A stretch of 64,000 nucleotides of DNA. It comes from Pontibacter harenae (GTDB taxonomy: Bacteria > Bacteroidota > Bacteroidia > Cytophagales > Hymenobacteraceae). Made by a program: the position numbers and the translations under genes. The notes under the pieces were generated by a model that had not been told where the DNA came from, made no database searches, and was given only the letters and a program-made list of their open reading frames with translations. Shown piece by piece: positions 34,876-45,056 of this stretch. The stretch lies in assembly GCF_020907245.1 (NCBI RefSeq), contig NZ_JAJJWH010000008.1, positions 62,001-126,000 on the forward strand. The letters run 5' to 3'. How positions within the stretch are numbered: position 1 is the stretch's first letter; every line of letters begins with the position of its first letter.

Positions 34876-37800
34876 ATGAGAAGAACTTGTCTTTACTTTT
34901 TTCGACCTATACTTTTACTGTTGCTGATAACGGCAATAAACTCCTGCGTTACCACCGAACCTTACTACAGCTCTGAGGCACTTGATTGGGAGCAGCAGAA
35001 GCCAGATCCGCAGAATAAGCTTCTTTACAGCGTTTTCCTGATTGGTGATGTGGGTGCTCCAGACCTTGAGAATGGAGAACCTTCGCTCAAGCTCATGCGC
35101 GCGCAGATGGATCAGGCGGGGGAGCAGAGCGCTACCATATTTCTGGGTGATAACGTGTATCACAACGGCTTGCCAGAGCCAGGCAGTTACGACCGCGAAA
35201 TATCGGAGGCTCGCCTAAATGCACAGCTTGATATTTTGAAAGGCTACGCTGGTGAAAAGTACATGATACCAGGCAACCACGACTGGAACCACAGCGGCCG
35301 TGGAGGCATGGACTATGTAGTGCGGCAGCAGCGTTATGTAAACGAGTACCTTTCAGATGAGAACATTGTGACGGGTGGCGACTTCTATGTGCCTGGCAAC
35401 GCATGCCCTGGCCCCTACGAAGTTAAAATAAGCGACGATCTGGTGTTAATTGCATTGGACTCGGAGTGGTGGCTGCATGCCTTCGACAGGCCTTACGGCA
35501 CAAACAGCAGTTGCGGAGCCGCTACCGAGGCAGAATTGCTGGTCCAGCTCGAAGACATTATTGAGAAGAACAGTGGAAGCGACATAATGGTAGTAGCGCA
35601 CCACCCTTTAATGAGCAGAGGAGCGCACGGTGGTTTCTTTTCCCTTAAAGACCACTTTTTTCCGCTTACGATGCTGCGCGATTGGATGTACCTGCCTTTG
35701 CCTGTTATCGGTTCTATTTACCCTTTTGCCAGAAAGTACGGTGGCATTTTACAAGATATACCGCATCCGCGCTACCAGGCTTATATAGAAGGCCTCCTCA
35801 ATATTTTTGAAAAGTATGATAACATTGTTTATGCAGCAGGGCATGAGCATGCGCTGGAGTATTTTAAACACGGAAAGCTGCCTCATATAGTGAGTGGCTC
35901 TGGTTGTAAGACACAGTACATAGATAAAGGAGGCGACGTAACTTATGTGCAAAAGGTAAAAGGCTTTGCCAAAGTACTGTACTATGACAACGGTGAAGCA
36001 TGGACAGAATTTTGGGAGCCGCTAGGGGATGGCTCTACGGGCAGAGTAACGTTCAGAACGCAGCTATATACAAAACGAAAGCGAGACACACCGCTAGCGT
36101 CTGTTACAGATAATGATGATTATACTGACAGCACAGTAACTGTGGTTCCAAACAAGAACTACATGATTGAAGGCTTCAGAGAGAAGCTGTTAGGTAGCCA
36201 CTACCGCAAGGAGTGGAATACGCCTGTTACAGTGCCTGTACTTGATATGGCGGAGGAGCTGGGAGGTTTAACGCCTTACCAGAAAGGTGGAGGTACCGAA
36301 ACTATAACCCTAAAAGTAAGAACGCCAGAGGCCAGGGAGTATACGCTGCGGACCGTAAACAAAGACCCTGTGCTAAAGCTGCCACTCTACCTGCGCAATA
36401 CACCTGCAAAAGCAATGCTACAGGACCAAATATCGGCACAACACCCTTATGCCGCACTTGCTGTAACAGTACTGGCAGATTCCGCCAATATATTCCATGC
36501 AAACCCAAAGCTGTTCTATGTACCCGATACTCCTTACCTGCGGCAGTATAGAGATGAGTTCAGCAACAAGCTTGTTTACCTGGAAGAGGATGCTGATGAG
36601 AACCACGAAGACATCGCCAGCCTTGGAAACGCCAAAAATTTGGTGGGTACTGAGAAAATGCTAACTGAGCTGCAGGAGGATAATGATAACCAGGTGGATG
36701 AGTTAGCCTATGGCAGGGCCCGCCTGTTTGATATGCTGATCGGAGATTGGGATAGGCATGAGGGGCAATGGCGTTGGGTAGAGCAGGAAAAAGACGGGCC
36801 AGGAGATCTATACATACCTGTTCCCGAAGACCGTGACCAGGCATTTTTTAAAGCGGACGGTGTACTGCCCTGGCTGGCCAAGCGTAGGTGGAGTATACAG
36901 TATGTGCAAAACTTCGACTACGAGATAGGTGATATCATAGGGCTCAACCTAAATGCCCTTACCTTAGATCGTACGCTTACTTCTAGCCTTTCTCGTCAGG
37001 ATTGGGTGCGGCTTGCTCAGGATCTAAAAGCTAACATAACGGACCAGGTAATAGAAGAGGCAATTAATCAGTGGCCCGACGATATTGTTGCTTTATCAGG
37101 AAAGGAGATAAAGGCAAAACTAAAAGCTAGGCGGGACCAACTGCCGCAAGTGGCCGAACGGTTTTATGAGCAGATGGCTAGGATGGTGGATGTGGCAGGC
37201 AGTGCCAAGCACGAGCGATTTGTAGTGGAGCGTCTGAACAATAGCGAAACCAGGCTTACGGTGTATAAGATATCAAAAGAAGGAGAATTACGAGATACGC
37301 TGTACCAACGCACTTTCTATACAAATGAAACAAAGGAAATCAGGTTATACGGCCTGGGAGGGCTAGATCAGTATGAGGTGAAAGGTGAGGTAGAAGAAGG
37401 TATAATTGTACGTATCATAGGAGGGGGTGAAGAAGACTCTATAGTGGATAACTCACGAGTGAGAGGCTTGAGAAAACACACTGTCATCTACGATTCCAAA
37501 GAAGGAAATAAAATTAGCTTTGGGCCAGAGACTAAAGATGAAACCTCTGAATTTCTGGACGTACATTTCTACGACCGAGACAACTATAGGCTGCCCAAAA
37601 AAGGACCTGTCGTATCTGTGGAATATAACAAAGACGATGGGCCGTTTATCGGAGCAGGTTATCGTATACGAACACAGAAGTTTCGGAAGAGCCCTTATGC
37701 ATCAGAGCAGAAACTGACCGCCAATTATGCATTTAATACACAGTCGTTTAACTTTACTTACATAGGAGATTTTAGAGAAGTATTCCGAAACTGGCACCTG

Positions 37801-38691
37801 AACGTAATGGGGCTTGTGCAGGGGCCGCAGTACCAGCGGAATTTCTATGGCTTTGGTAATTTTACAACAGAGAACGAAGGCGATGATGGAGACAGGTTCT
37901 ACAGAGTACGCTATAATCGCATAGGGTTTGATGCGCATTTGTATCGTGAGCTAGCCACCTTCTTTAGAATAGGTATAGGCCCCACTTACGACCGTTTCAG
38001 GGTACGAAACGATGGAAGGCAAACCTTTCTGCTTCAGGAAGCCAGGGCGGGTCATTTGCAGCCAGGTACTTTTAATCTGGAGGATGGTACTTTCAACTCG
38101 CAGCACTACGTAGGCATATCAGCCTTCGCCAACATGGATGTGATAGGCGATAACAACGAAGCTAACCCCCGCATCGGGATGCGCTGGCACAATAGTATTA
38201 GCTACAACAAACAAGTAGATGCCGAACAGCTTTCTTTTACAAATATAAGTTCTGCTTTCAGTTTTTATCTCACTCCTAATTTCCCGTTCAGGCTAACCTG
38301 GGCTGGGCGTATAGGTGCCGCACACAATTTCGGAGATTTCAGGTTTTACCAAGCCAATGCCTTAAGCGGACAGAATAATCTTAGAGGTTACCGCCGTGCT
38401 CGTTTTTCAGGGCGTAGCATGGTGTACAGTAACTTTGAGGCCCGCTTGCAGTTATTTGATGCTAACTTATATCTGACTCCTGCCAGATTTGGTGTGTTAG
38501 GTTTTTTTGATGCAGGCAGGGTTTATTATGAAGGCGATACAATAGAGCAAAAGTTCTTTAAGAGCCTGCATACAGGTGTTGGAGGTGGTATTTGGATAGA
38601 CTTGCTGGACAACCATGTAGCCACTCTTTCTTACGCTGTTGGCGATGGAGACAGCAATCAGGTATTGGCAAGCATTGGGTTTTTGTTCTAA
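34876..38691 (+). CDS. Lipoprotein calcineurin-like phosphoesterase fused to a C-terminal surface-antigen-type outer-membrane barrel
   Basis: The ATG at 34876 gives 1271 aa and a compact lipoprotein signal (lipobox around AINSC); upstream in-frame ATGs give an unusually long leader. The phosphoesterase domain (about 45-370) has the metal motifs GDVG, LGDNVYHNG, GNHDWNH, HHPLMSRG and GHEHALEYF. A long middle region (about 400-880) follows, with LLIGDWDRHEGQWRW-type sequence. A BamA/D15-like barrel (about 930-1271) closes with a terminal Phe. The substrate is unknown. The neighbouring ppk1 and SixA-type genes hint at phosphate-related physiology, but they lie on the opposite strand. Confidence 0.85.
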   Translation: MRRTCLYFFRPILLLLLITAINSCVTTEPYYSSEALDWEQQKPDPQNKLLYSVFLIGDVGAPDLENGEPSLKLMRAQMDQAGEQSATIFLGDNVYHNGLPEPGSYDREISEARLNAQLDILKGYAGEKYMIPGNHDWNHSGRGGMDYVVRQQRYVNEYLSDENIVTGGDFYVPGNACPGPYEVKISDDLVLIALDSEWWLHAFDRPYGTNSSCGAATEAELLVQLEDIIEKNSGSDIMVVAHHPLMSRGAHGGFFSLKDHFFPLTMLRDWMYLPLPVIGSIYPFARKYGGILQDIPHPRYQAYIEGLLNIFEKYDNIVYAAGHEHALEYFKHGKLPHIVSGSGCKTQYIDKGGDVTYVQKVKGFAKVLYYDNGEAWTEFWEPLGDGSTGRVTFRTQLYTKRKRDTPLASVTDNDDYTDSTVTVVPNKNYMIEGFREKLLGSHYRKEWNTPVTVPVLDMAEELGGLTPYQKGGGTETITLKVRTPEAREYTLRTVNKDPVLKLPLYLRNTPAKAMLQDQISAQHPYAALAVTVLADSANIFHANPKLFYVPDTPYLRQYRDEFSNKLVYLEEDADENHEDIASLGNAKNLVGTEKMLTELQEDNDNQVDELAYGRARLFDMLIGDWDRHEGQWRWVEQEKDGPGDLYIPVPEDRDQAFFKADGVLPWLAKRRWSIQYVQNFDYEIGDIIGLNLNALTLDRTLTSSLSRQDWVRLAQDLKANITDQVIEEAINQWPDDIVALSGKEIKAKLKARRDQLPQVAERFYEQMARMVDVAGSAKHERFVVERLNNSETRLTVYKISKEGELRDTLYQRTFYTNETKEIRLYGLGGLDQYEVKGEVEEGIIVRIIGGGEEDSIVDNSRVRGLRKHTVIYDSKEGNKISFGPETKDETSEFLDVHFYDRDNYRLPKKGPVVSVEYNKDDGPFIGAGYRIRTQKFRKSPYASEQKLTANYAFNTQSFNFTYIGDFREVFRNWHLNVMGLVQGPQYQRNFYGFGNFTTENEGDDGDRFYRVRYNRIGFDAHLYRELATFFRIGIGPTYDRFRVRNDGRQTFLLQEARAGHLQPGTFNLEDGTFNSQHYVGISAFANMDVIGDNNEANPRIGMRWHNSISYNKQVDAEQLSFTNISSAFSFYLTPNFPFRLTWAGRIGAAHNFGDFRFYQANALSGQNNLRGYRRARFSGRSMVYSNFEARLQLFDANLYLTPARFGVLGFFDAGRVYYEGDTIEQKFFKSLHTGVGGGIWIDLLDNHVATLSYAVGDGDSNQVLASIGFLF

Positions 38692-38761
38692 CCAGAAAAG
38701 GCTTGTGGTGAAGGGAGTTAGCTTGCTTCACTAATCAATTATTTAGGCTTAAAACCATTTT

Positions 38762-38801
38762 TGCCAATGGTAGTGGCTATAATTGACCACTACCATTGGC
38801 A
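38762..38801. terminator. Inverted repeat between convergent genes
   Basis: Perfect 15-base arms (38762-38776 and 38787-38801) with a 10-base loop lie between the phosphoesterase-barrel gene and ppk1, which converge. There is no clear T run. Confidence 0.55.
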
Positions 38802-38933
38802 TTTGAACCTTGCGGTTGATATAGCATCCAAAGGTTTTTTCTCTTGAAACCAAGAGGAGCAGCAAAAGAGGCTTCCTCAGAACAAACTTATCTCTAGCTA
38901 ACAACTGGCAACAAGGACCAATAAATAACTAAA

Positions 38934-41033
38934 TTACTCTTCCTGCTGATAAATTGGATTTTCGCCTTTTGCTACCAGGCTTTCGAGGTAATGGTAGGTA
39001 GCGTACTGTGCCCGCACGTTGGTTGGAGCAGGCTGTTCTGCATAGCTGTTGTCGATGTTGCGAGCCTTAGTGTCGTCTGAAAGCTGTATGTCGATGATTG
39101 TACGCAGCTCCTTTTTAAGCTCCTCCTGGTAAATAGGAAAGGCCACTTCTACCCTGCGGTTCAGGTTGCGGGTCATCCAGTCTGCTGAGGCTACATAGTA
39201 TTTCTCGTCGCCGTTGTTATGGAAAATGTACACTCGCGCATGTTCCAGGTAACGGTCTACGATGCTCCGCACAGTTATATTTTCGCTGACGCCTTCCACG
39301 CCAGGCACCAGGCAACAGATGCCGCGCACCAACAGGTCAATTTTAACGCCCGCCTGGCTGGCCTTGTAGAGCAGCTTAATCATACGGCCGTCCTGCAGCG
39401 CATTCATTTTAAGAATCATGGAAGCAGGTTTACCTTTCTTGGCGTTTTTGATTTCCTGGTTGATGAGGTCGGTAAACTCATCGCGCATGGTAAGGGGAGC
39501 CATCAGGATGTGGTTGAACTTCTTGTTTGGCTGCCGATCTATAAAGAAGTTGAAGACTTGCTCCACATCTTTTGTAAGCCTTTTATCGGAGGTGAAGAGG
39601 GCGTGGTCGCAGTATATTTTAGAAGTGTCTTCGTTATAGTTGCCTGTGCTTAAGTAAGCGTAGTTTACCAGCTTGCCTCCCTCACTGCGGGTAATCAGGC
39701 CTAGCTTAGAGTGTACCTTCAAATCAGGAAGGCCCAATATAACGTTTGCGCCTGCTTTTTGTAATTTACCTGCCCAATAGATATTAGACTCTTCGTCGAA
39801 CCTGGCTTTCAGTTCTACTACCACCGTTACAAGCTTCCCGTTTTTGGCAGCCTTTGCCAATGCCTTTGCTATAGCCGATTTATTTGCCACCCGATACAAT
39901 GTGGCGCTTATGGCTCTTACCTTTGGGTCTTCGGCGGCCTCTCGGAACAGCTTTAGCACGTAGTCGAAAGACTGGTAAGGGTAGTGCACCATCACGTCTT
40001 TCTGTCTCATAGCCTCTATCATACTTGGCTGTTGTGCCAACCACGGATGTACCAGCGTAGGTTGTTCTGTATACTTCAGGTCTGGCAGGTTAAAATCAGG
40101 AAATTGAAAGAAGTCGCGGAAGTTGTGGTACTTGCTTCCTTCTACCAGTTCCTCTTCGCCAACACCTGTGTGGTGCATCATAGCATCTAGCAAATCCTGC
40201 GGAGTTTCAGGGTCGTAAAGCAAGCGGGCAGGGTAGCCAGTTTCCCTGTTCTTAAGGCTTGTTTTAATTTTTGCCATCAGGTTGCCCGATACTTCTTCCT
40301 CTATATCCAACTCTGCATCTCTGGATACTTTAATGGCGTTTGCCTGAAACTGGCTGTACATCGGATAGACACTTCTAAGGCAGAAGCGGATCGCATCGTC
40401 TATGAACATTACATACCGTTGGTCGTCTACTGTAGGCAGTTTCAGAAAACGGCTGCCATGCGCCTTTGTCGGAATCTCGATGATGCTATAGCAGTGAGGT
40501 TCACAATCTTCCTCTGTTGGTGCCGACATGTGCACGGCCAGGTATACTGTCTGGTCTTTCAGAAATATGTGTGTTTCTGTTTCATCAAGCACGATCGGGA
40601 GGATGTGCGGCTTTAGGTGTTCAGTAAAATACTGCTCTACAAACTTCTTTTGCTTGTCCTTCAGGTCGTGTTCCGTCAGCAGGTGTATTTGGTGCTGTTG
40701 CAGGTCGGACATGATGTCTTTGAATACCTTGCCGAGCTCCTCCTGCTGTTGCACCACCTCCTGCATTACCTGGTCAAAAGTTTCGGCAGGCTCGTCCGAA
40801 AGCTTTTGGCGGGTCTTCTTTTTTAGTTTGATGAGGCGCTTCAGTGTAGCCACACGCACTTTAAAATATTCATCCAGGTTAGATGAAAAGATAGCCATGA
40901 ACTTTATGCGCTCTAGCAGCGGTACACGCTTATCTTTTGCCTCCTGCAGCACTCTATAGTTAAAGGCCAGCCAGCTTAGTTCACGGTTTATAAAGGGATA
41001 ATTTGTATGTTTCTTTGTTTCTTCTTTTTCCAT
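38934..41033 (-). CDS. ppk1: Polyphosphate kinase 1
   Basis: 699-aa cytoplasmic enzyme that reversibly makes polyphosphate from ATP. The N-terminal domain opens with FINRELSWLAFNYRVLQEA and SNLDEYFKVR. The two catalytic-domain histidines are His441 in DLKVHSKLGLI (the autophosphorylated position) and His598 in LEHARVYIF. The Arg/Gly motif RGICCLVPG (570-578) and YLSTGNYNEDT are conserved. Full length for the family. The SixA-type gene starts 42 bases upstream on the same strand, so they are likely co-transcribed. Confidence 0.97.
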   Translation of the reverse strand: MEKEETKKHTNYPFINRELSWLAFNYRVLQEAKDKRVPLLERIKFMAIFSSNLDEYFKVRVATLKRLIKLKKKTRQKLSDEPAETFDQVMQEVVQQQEELGKVFKDIMSDLQQHQIHLLTEHDLKDKQKKFVEQYFTEHLKPHILPIVLDETETHIFLKDQTVYLAVHMSAPTEEDCEPHCYSIIEIPTKAHGSRFLKLPTVDDQRYVMFIDDAIRFCLRSVYPMYSQFQANAIKVSRDAELDIEEEVSGNLMAKIKTSLKNRETGYPARLLYDPETPQDLLDAMMHHTGVGEEELVEGSKYHNFRDFFQFPDFNLPDLKYTEQPTLVHPWLAQQPSMIEAMRQKDVMVHYPYQSFDYVLKLFREAAEDPKVRAISATLYRVANKSAIAKALAKAAKNGKLVTVVVELKARFDEESNIYWAGKLQKAGANVILGLPDLKVHSKLGLITRSEGGKLVNYAYLSTGNYNEDTSKIYCDHALFTSDKRLTKDVEQVFNFFIDRQPNKKFNHILMAPLTMRDEFTDLINQEIKNAKKGKPASMILKMNALQDGRMIKLLYKASQAGVKIDLLVRGICCLVPGVEGVSENITVRSIVDRYLEHARVYIFHNNGDEKYYVASADWMTRNLNRRVEVAFPIYQEELKKELRTIIDIQLSDDTKARNIDNSYAEQPAPTNVRAQYATYHYLESLVAKGENPIYQQEE

Positions 41034-41075
41034 GTTTAGGGGTAGTAAGGGTGCAGATTTACGGTGCTGGTATAC

Positions 41076-41570
41076 CTACTTATAGTTTTTGGGAAAATCT
41101 ATAAACAGCAGGTTGCCGTTTTCTTTCTTAATCTCATACCAGCTCTCACTGTTAAACTCCAAGGCAACTACACCTGCGGTTGGTAAGCTAGATAGAGGCT
41201 CTGGCGACAGCATTTGGGCAAAATCGGATATTGCTTCGTTATGGCCAACAATCATAACTGAGTTGACGTCCACAGGTGTTTCCTGCACTACTTCCAGCAG
41301 TTCATGCTTATCTGAACCATATATCCGATTATCTACAACGATATTGTCTGGATCGTAACCTAGTTCTTTTGCTACAAGCGTTGCTGTAGAAATGGCTCTG
41401 ACAGCAGGGCTAGATACAATAAGGTCTGTGGTAACACCACGAGAAGCAAGCTCCTGCCCCATCAGCGGTGCATCGCTGCGGCCACGATTGTTCAGGGGGC
41501 GGTCCTGGTCGCTGAGTTCATCAAACTTCCAACTCGACTTGGCGTGCCTGAGTATATATAGGATTTTCAT
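41076..41570 (-). CDS. SixA-type histidine phosphatase
   Basis: 164-aa single-domain histidine phosphatase of the SixA branch. The catalytic RHAKSSW (Arg8-His9) is near the N-terminus, SPAVRA supplies the Arg, and MIVGHNEAI supplies the second His. SixA dephosphorylates phospho-histidine on HPt-type proteins in E. coli. Here it precedes ppk1 by 42 bases on the same strand. A link to polyphosphate metabolism is suggested only by this pairing. Confidence 0.88.
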   Translation of the reverse strand: MKILYILRHAKSSWKFDELSDQDRPLNNRGRSDAPLMGQELASRGVTTDLIVSSPAVRAISTATLVAKELGYDPDNIVVDNRIYGSDKHELLEVVQETPVDVNSVMIVGHNEAISDFAQMLSPEPLSSLPTAGVVALEFNSESWYEIKKENGNLLFIDFPKNYK

Positions 41571-41730
41571 AGAATTACATTAACAGCAAAAGCCACCGCA
41601 GCCAGAAATGGTGGCTACTGTGGCTTTGTGTCTTTACTGCTAGCGCCTTAAAATGGTTGTGCGGCGAGTTATCGTTAATAGTTAGTTGTTGCTAATTGAA
41701 TTATTATGAAGCCTATAGCAACACTTTCTT

Positions 41731-41777
41731 ACTTTCTAACCTCCTACCTTTTTAACTCCCAAACTCTCTAACTCTAC
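41731..41777. repeat. Low-complexity CT-rich intergenic repeat
   Basis: Degenerate units of the type AACTCtctAACTCT occur just beyond hflX. The reverse complement (GAGTTAGAGAGTT) closely resembles units at 59590-59660, suggesting a dispersed low-complexity family. Confidence 0.4.
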
Positions 41778-42965
41778 CTAAACGTTGTTCGGATATCGCT
41801 CAAAATGGATGGCTGCCACACGGCGATATAGTTCCTCACGCAGTTCTTCGATATTGACTTTATTTGTAGCCGAGATGAACAGTGCAGGTGCATGTACCTT
41901 AGCCATGTATGTTTCCTTAAGGTCTTCGATTGATGGTCGTACTTCGTGTCCTTCCTCCAATAGCTCCTGCTCCCGCTGCTCCAAGTACTGGTCAATTTTA
42001 TTAAACACCAGCAGCACTGGTTTTTCGGCAGCGTTGATATCCTTCAACGTTTCGTTTACCACGGCGATATGGTCCTCGAAGGATGGGTGCGAAATATCCA
42101 CCACATGCACCAATAGATCTGCCTCCCGAATCTCATCTAGCGTAGATTTAAACGACTCGATAAGCTTGGTTGGGAGCTTACGAATAAACCCTACCGTATC
42201 GGAAAGCAGGAACGGTACGTTCTCGAACACAACTTTGCGCACGGTAGCATCTACGGTGGCAAACAGTTTATTCTCTGCAAACACCTCTGATTTAGAGAGC
42301 AGGTTCATAATTGTAGATTTGCCCACGTTGGTATACCCCACTAAAGCTGCCCGCACAATGCCTGCGCGTGCTTTCCGCTGCTCAAAATTCTGTAATTCAA
42401 ACTTCTTCAGCCTTTCGCGGAGCAACGATATTTTATCGCGCACAATACGACGGTCTGTCTCAATCTCCGTTTCACCAGGTCCCTTCATACCAATACCACC
42501 TTTTTGTTTGGAAAGGTGAGTCCAGAGGTTTGTAAGGCGCGGCAGCAGGTACTGGTACTGGGCCATCTCTACCTGCGCACGGGCCTGAGCCGATTTAGCG
42601 CGTAGTGCAAAAATGTCAAGTATAAGCAAGCTGCGGTCTACAATCTTCACTTGCAGTTCCCGCTCAATGTTGCGCACCTGCGAAGGACTCAGGTCATCAT
42701 CAAAAATGACCATGTCCACGTCGTGCTCGGTTACAAAAGCTTTTATTTCATCTAGTTTACCGCTACCTACAAAAGTGCGCACATCAGGCTTGTCCAGCTT
42801 CTGAACAAACCGCTTTATAGATTGGGCACCAGCCGTTTCCGTTAAAAAAGCAAGTTCATCGAGATACTCGTTTGTCTGCTCGTCGGTTTGGCGGTAACTT
42901 GGCACAGCCACCAGCACAGCTGTTTCCTGTGGCTTTGCTGTTTCGTAATATTGTTTTTTCCCCAT
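41778..42965 (-). CDS. hflX: Ribosome-associated GTPase HflX
   Basis: 395-aa GTPase that splits stalled ribosomes under stress. The N-terminal HflX domain (about 15-200) has the conserved FVGSGKLDEI, DDDLSPSQVRNIE and GPGETEIETDRR. The G domain has G1 GYTNVGKST (210-218), G3 DTVGFI and G4 NKID. The C-terminus ends near the GTPase domain, as in most bacteria. The 207-base gap to the SixA gene contains low-complexity sequence. Confidence 0.96.
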   Translation of the reverse strand: MGKKQYYETAKPQETAVLVAVPSYRQTDEQTNEYLDELAFLTETAGAQSIKRFVQKLDKPDVRTFVGSGKLDEIKAFVTEHDVDMVIFDDDLSPSQVRNIERELQVKIVDRSLLILDIFALRAKSAQARAQVEMAQYQYLLPRLTNLWTHLSKQKGGIGMKGPGETEIETDRRIVRDKISLLRERLKKFELQNFEQRKARAGIVRAALVGYTNVGKSTIMNLLSKSEVFAENKLFATVDATVRKVVFENVPFLLSDTVGFIRKLPTKLIESFKSTLDEIREADLLVHVVDISHPSFEDHIAVVNETLKDINAAEKPVLLVFNKIDQYLEQREQELLEEGHEVRPSIEDLKETYMAKVHAPALFISATNKVNIEELREELYRRVAAIHFERYPNNV

Positions 42966-43230
42966 TTATCTTTTTAATATCAAAGTATAGGCGATTACCG
43001 CTTTCATCATCTGGCGTTCATCATCACCTACTCGTTATTTCATAACATTTACTAGCTCCTCCGCACTTAGGTTGCTGCTAGCTGTTGTATAATGCAGCCG
43101 CCGCGGCTAAGGCATCATCAAGCTTGGGCTTAACAGAACAGGAAGAAGGCAATTTACTTTATTTTTCTGAGCTTGCGGCAAATTGGCTAACTTGGGCATT
43201 TATACTTCAGAGGCCAACTGGAGAGCTGCT

Positions 43231-44340
43231 ATGCGTATTGCTATCGTCATCAACACAGCCTGGAACATCTATAACTTCCGCATGAGCCTTATTCGGGCGC
43301 TGCTGGCAGATGGCCACGATGTAGTAGCCATTGCACCGCAAGATACTTATGCTGCCAAGTTAGTAGAGGCAGGCTGTAAGTTTGTGCCGCTGCACATGCC
43401 ACAAGGCACCAATCCGCTCAGCGATTTCTCGCTGGCGTGGCGACTCTACCGCACTTACAAACAGGTAAAACCAGATGTGGCGCTGCACTATACTATAAAA
43501 CCGAATATTTATGGTGCTGTGGCTGCCCATTGGGCAGGCGTGCCTGCTATCAACAATGTTTCTGGGCTGGGCACCGTCTTCCTCCGAAAAAATTATACTT
43601 ACAAAATTGCGTTGGAGCTGTACCGTTTCTCTTTCAAGTATCCTGCCAAAGTCTTCTTTCAGAACCAGGATGACAGACGTTTTTTTGTGCGCCAGAAACT
43701 AGTGAAGGATTATGTAACTGAACTGCTGCCAGGCTCAGGTGTAGATACCCGAAAGTTTAAACCTGCTGATGTTTTTAGAAGGGGAGAACCTTTTGTCTTT
43801 CTGATGGTGGCACGGGTGCTGTACGATAAAGGTGTAGCTGAATTCGTAGAAGCAAGCAGGTTGGTAAAAGCAAAGCATCCCGAAGTAAAATGCCAACTGC
43901 TGGGGGCGCTGGATGAGCAGAGCCGTGCAGGCGTAAAGCGGGAGCAACTGGAGGCCTGGGTGCAATCGGGAGCCATAGCATATTTAGGCGTTACCGATGA
44001 TGTTGCGGCTGTTATAGCACAGGCTGATTGCGTGGTGCTGTCTTCTTACCGCGAGGGAACGCCCCGCGCTTTGCTGGAGGCGGCGGCCATGGCTAAACCT
44101 CTTATCGCTACCAACGTACCTGGATGCCGTGAGGTAGTGCAGCCGAATATAAATGGCTACCTTTGCCGTGCGCGCAGCGCCACCGACCTGGCCGAAAAGA
44201 TGCTGCAACTGCTGACTTTAGATGAAGAACAGCTACAGCAAATGGGCAACGCAAGTAGAAAGTTAGCAGAAGAAAAGTTTGATGATCGCATCGTGATTCA
44301 GAAGTATAAAGCCGCTATAAAAGAAGCAACAACCACGTAA
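43231..44340 (+). CDS. Glycosyltransferase family 4
   Basis: 369 aa from the ATG at 43231; the frame is open 48 bases further upstream, but RIAIVINTAWNIYNFR is the natural GT-B start. GT4 domain: an N-terminal Rossmann half with HYTIKPNIYGAVAAHWAG and a C-terminal half with LMVARVLYDKG and the EX7E-like SSYREGTPRALLEAAAMAKP (about 286-305). It resembles GalNAc/bacillosamine-type transferases of surface glycans. The rfbC gene follows after 21 bases, so a nucleotide-sugar/surface glycan role is likely; acceptor unknown. Confidence 0.9.
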   Translation: MRIAIVINTAWNIYNFRMSLIRALLADGHDVVAIAPQDTYAAKLVEAGCKFVPLHMPQGTNPLSDFSLAWRLYRTYKQVKPDVALHYTIKPNIYGAVAAHWAGVPAINNVSGLGTVFLRKNYTYKIALELYRFSFKYPAKVFFQNQDDRRFFVRQKLVKDYVTELLPGSGVDTRKFKPADVFRRGEPFVFLMVARVLYDKGVAEFVEASRLVKAKHPEVKCQLLGALDEQSRAGVKREQLEAWVQSGAIAYLGVTDDVAAVIAQADCVVLSSYREGTPRALLEAAAMAKPLIATNVPGCREVVQPNINGYLCRARSATDLAEKMLQLLTLDEEQLQQMGNASRKLAEEKFDDRIVIQKYKAAIKEATTT

Positions 44341-44361
44341 AAACTATAAAACCGTATTGTA

Positions 44362-44904
44362 ATGGAACATCGGCAGTTTGATATTGAAGGCCTGATTGAG
44401 TTTACGCCCCGCGTGTTTAAAGACGACCGAGGCTATTTTTTAGAGACGTTCAGCCAGAAGTGGTTTGAGCCGTTCGGCATCAATCCTATTTTTGTGCAGG
44501 ATAACCAATCATTTTCTAAAAAGGGAGTGCTTCGCGGACTACATTTCCAGACGCCACCACATGCACAGGCCAAATTGGTAAGAGTATCTACAGGCAGAGC
44601 GCTGGATGTGGCCGTGGATTTGCGCAAAGGCTCTAAAACCTACGGCCAGCACGCAACCTGCTTATTAGATTCCGAAAAGCAGAATCAGTTTTATATTCCT
44701 GAAGGTTTTGCGCATGGTTTTGTAGCCTTAGAAGATGATACTACTTTTCTGTACAAATGCACCGATTACTATGCGCCGTCGGCAGAGGGAGGCCTAATCT
44801 GGAACGATCCTGCGCTAGGTATAGACTGGGGAATTGCAGAGCCACTGGTTTCGCCAAAGGATGAAGTACTGCCATTGCTGCAAGATTTTGATTCTCCGTT
44901 TTAA
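44362..44904 (+). CDS. rfbC: dTDP-4-dehydrorhamnose 3,5-epimerase
   Basis: 180-aa cupin enzyme, third step of dTDP-L-rhamnose synthesis. The signature LRGLHFQ (58-64, catalytic His61), Lys71, and IPEGFAHGF (112-120) are intact; Tyr131 fits the second catalytic residue. Length is typical. rfbA, rfbB and rfbD are not in this window, so the pathway genes are dispersed. It is coupled with the GT4 gene upstream and followed by a terminator. Confidence 0.95.
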   Translation: MEHRQFDIEGLIEFTPRVFKDDRGYFLETFSQKWFEPFGINPIFVQDNQSFSKKGVLRGLHFQTPPHAQAKLVRVSTGRALDVAVDLRKGSKTYGQHATCLLDSEKQNQFYIPEGFAHGFVALEDDTTFLYKCTDYYAPSAEGGLIWNDPALGIDWGIAEPLVSPKDEVLPLLQDFDSPF

Positions 44905-44941
44905 AATTTAAAAGGAGGAAGGTATAAACATATAAGATCAG

Positions 44942-44976
44942 AGCCAGAAGTGTAAACGCTTCTGGCTTTTCTTTTT
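44942..44976 (+). terminator. Terminator after rfbC
   Basis: Perfect 9-base arms (44942-44950 and 44959-44967), 8-base loop, then a T-rich run to 44976. Confidence 0.85.
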
Positions 44977-45056
44977 AGGGCTTGTATAAATTGTTATATT
45001 GGGTAGGGTAAATATGTTACTCTAGAATTTCTACGGTCAACGCACATCAGCAAAGT

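Noticed and set aside
38762..38801. Inverted repeat as a mobile element end
   Set aside because: A 15-bp hairpin between two convergent genes is better explained as a terminator; no transposase is nearby.
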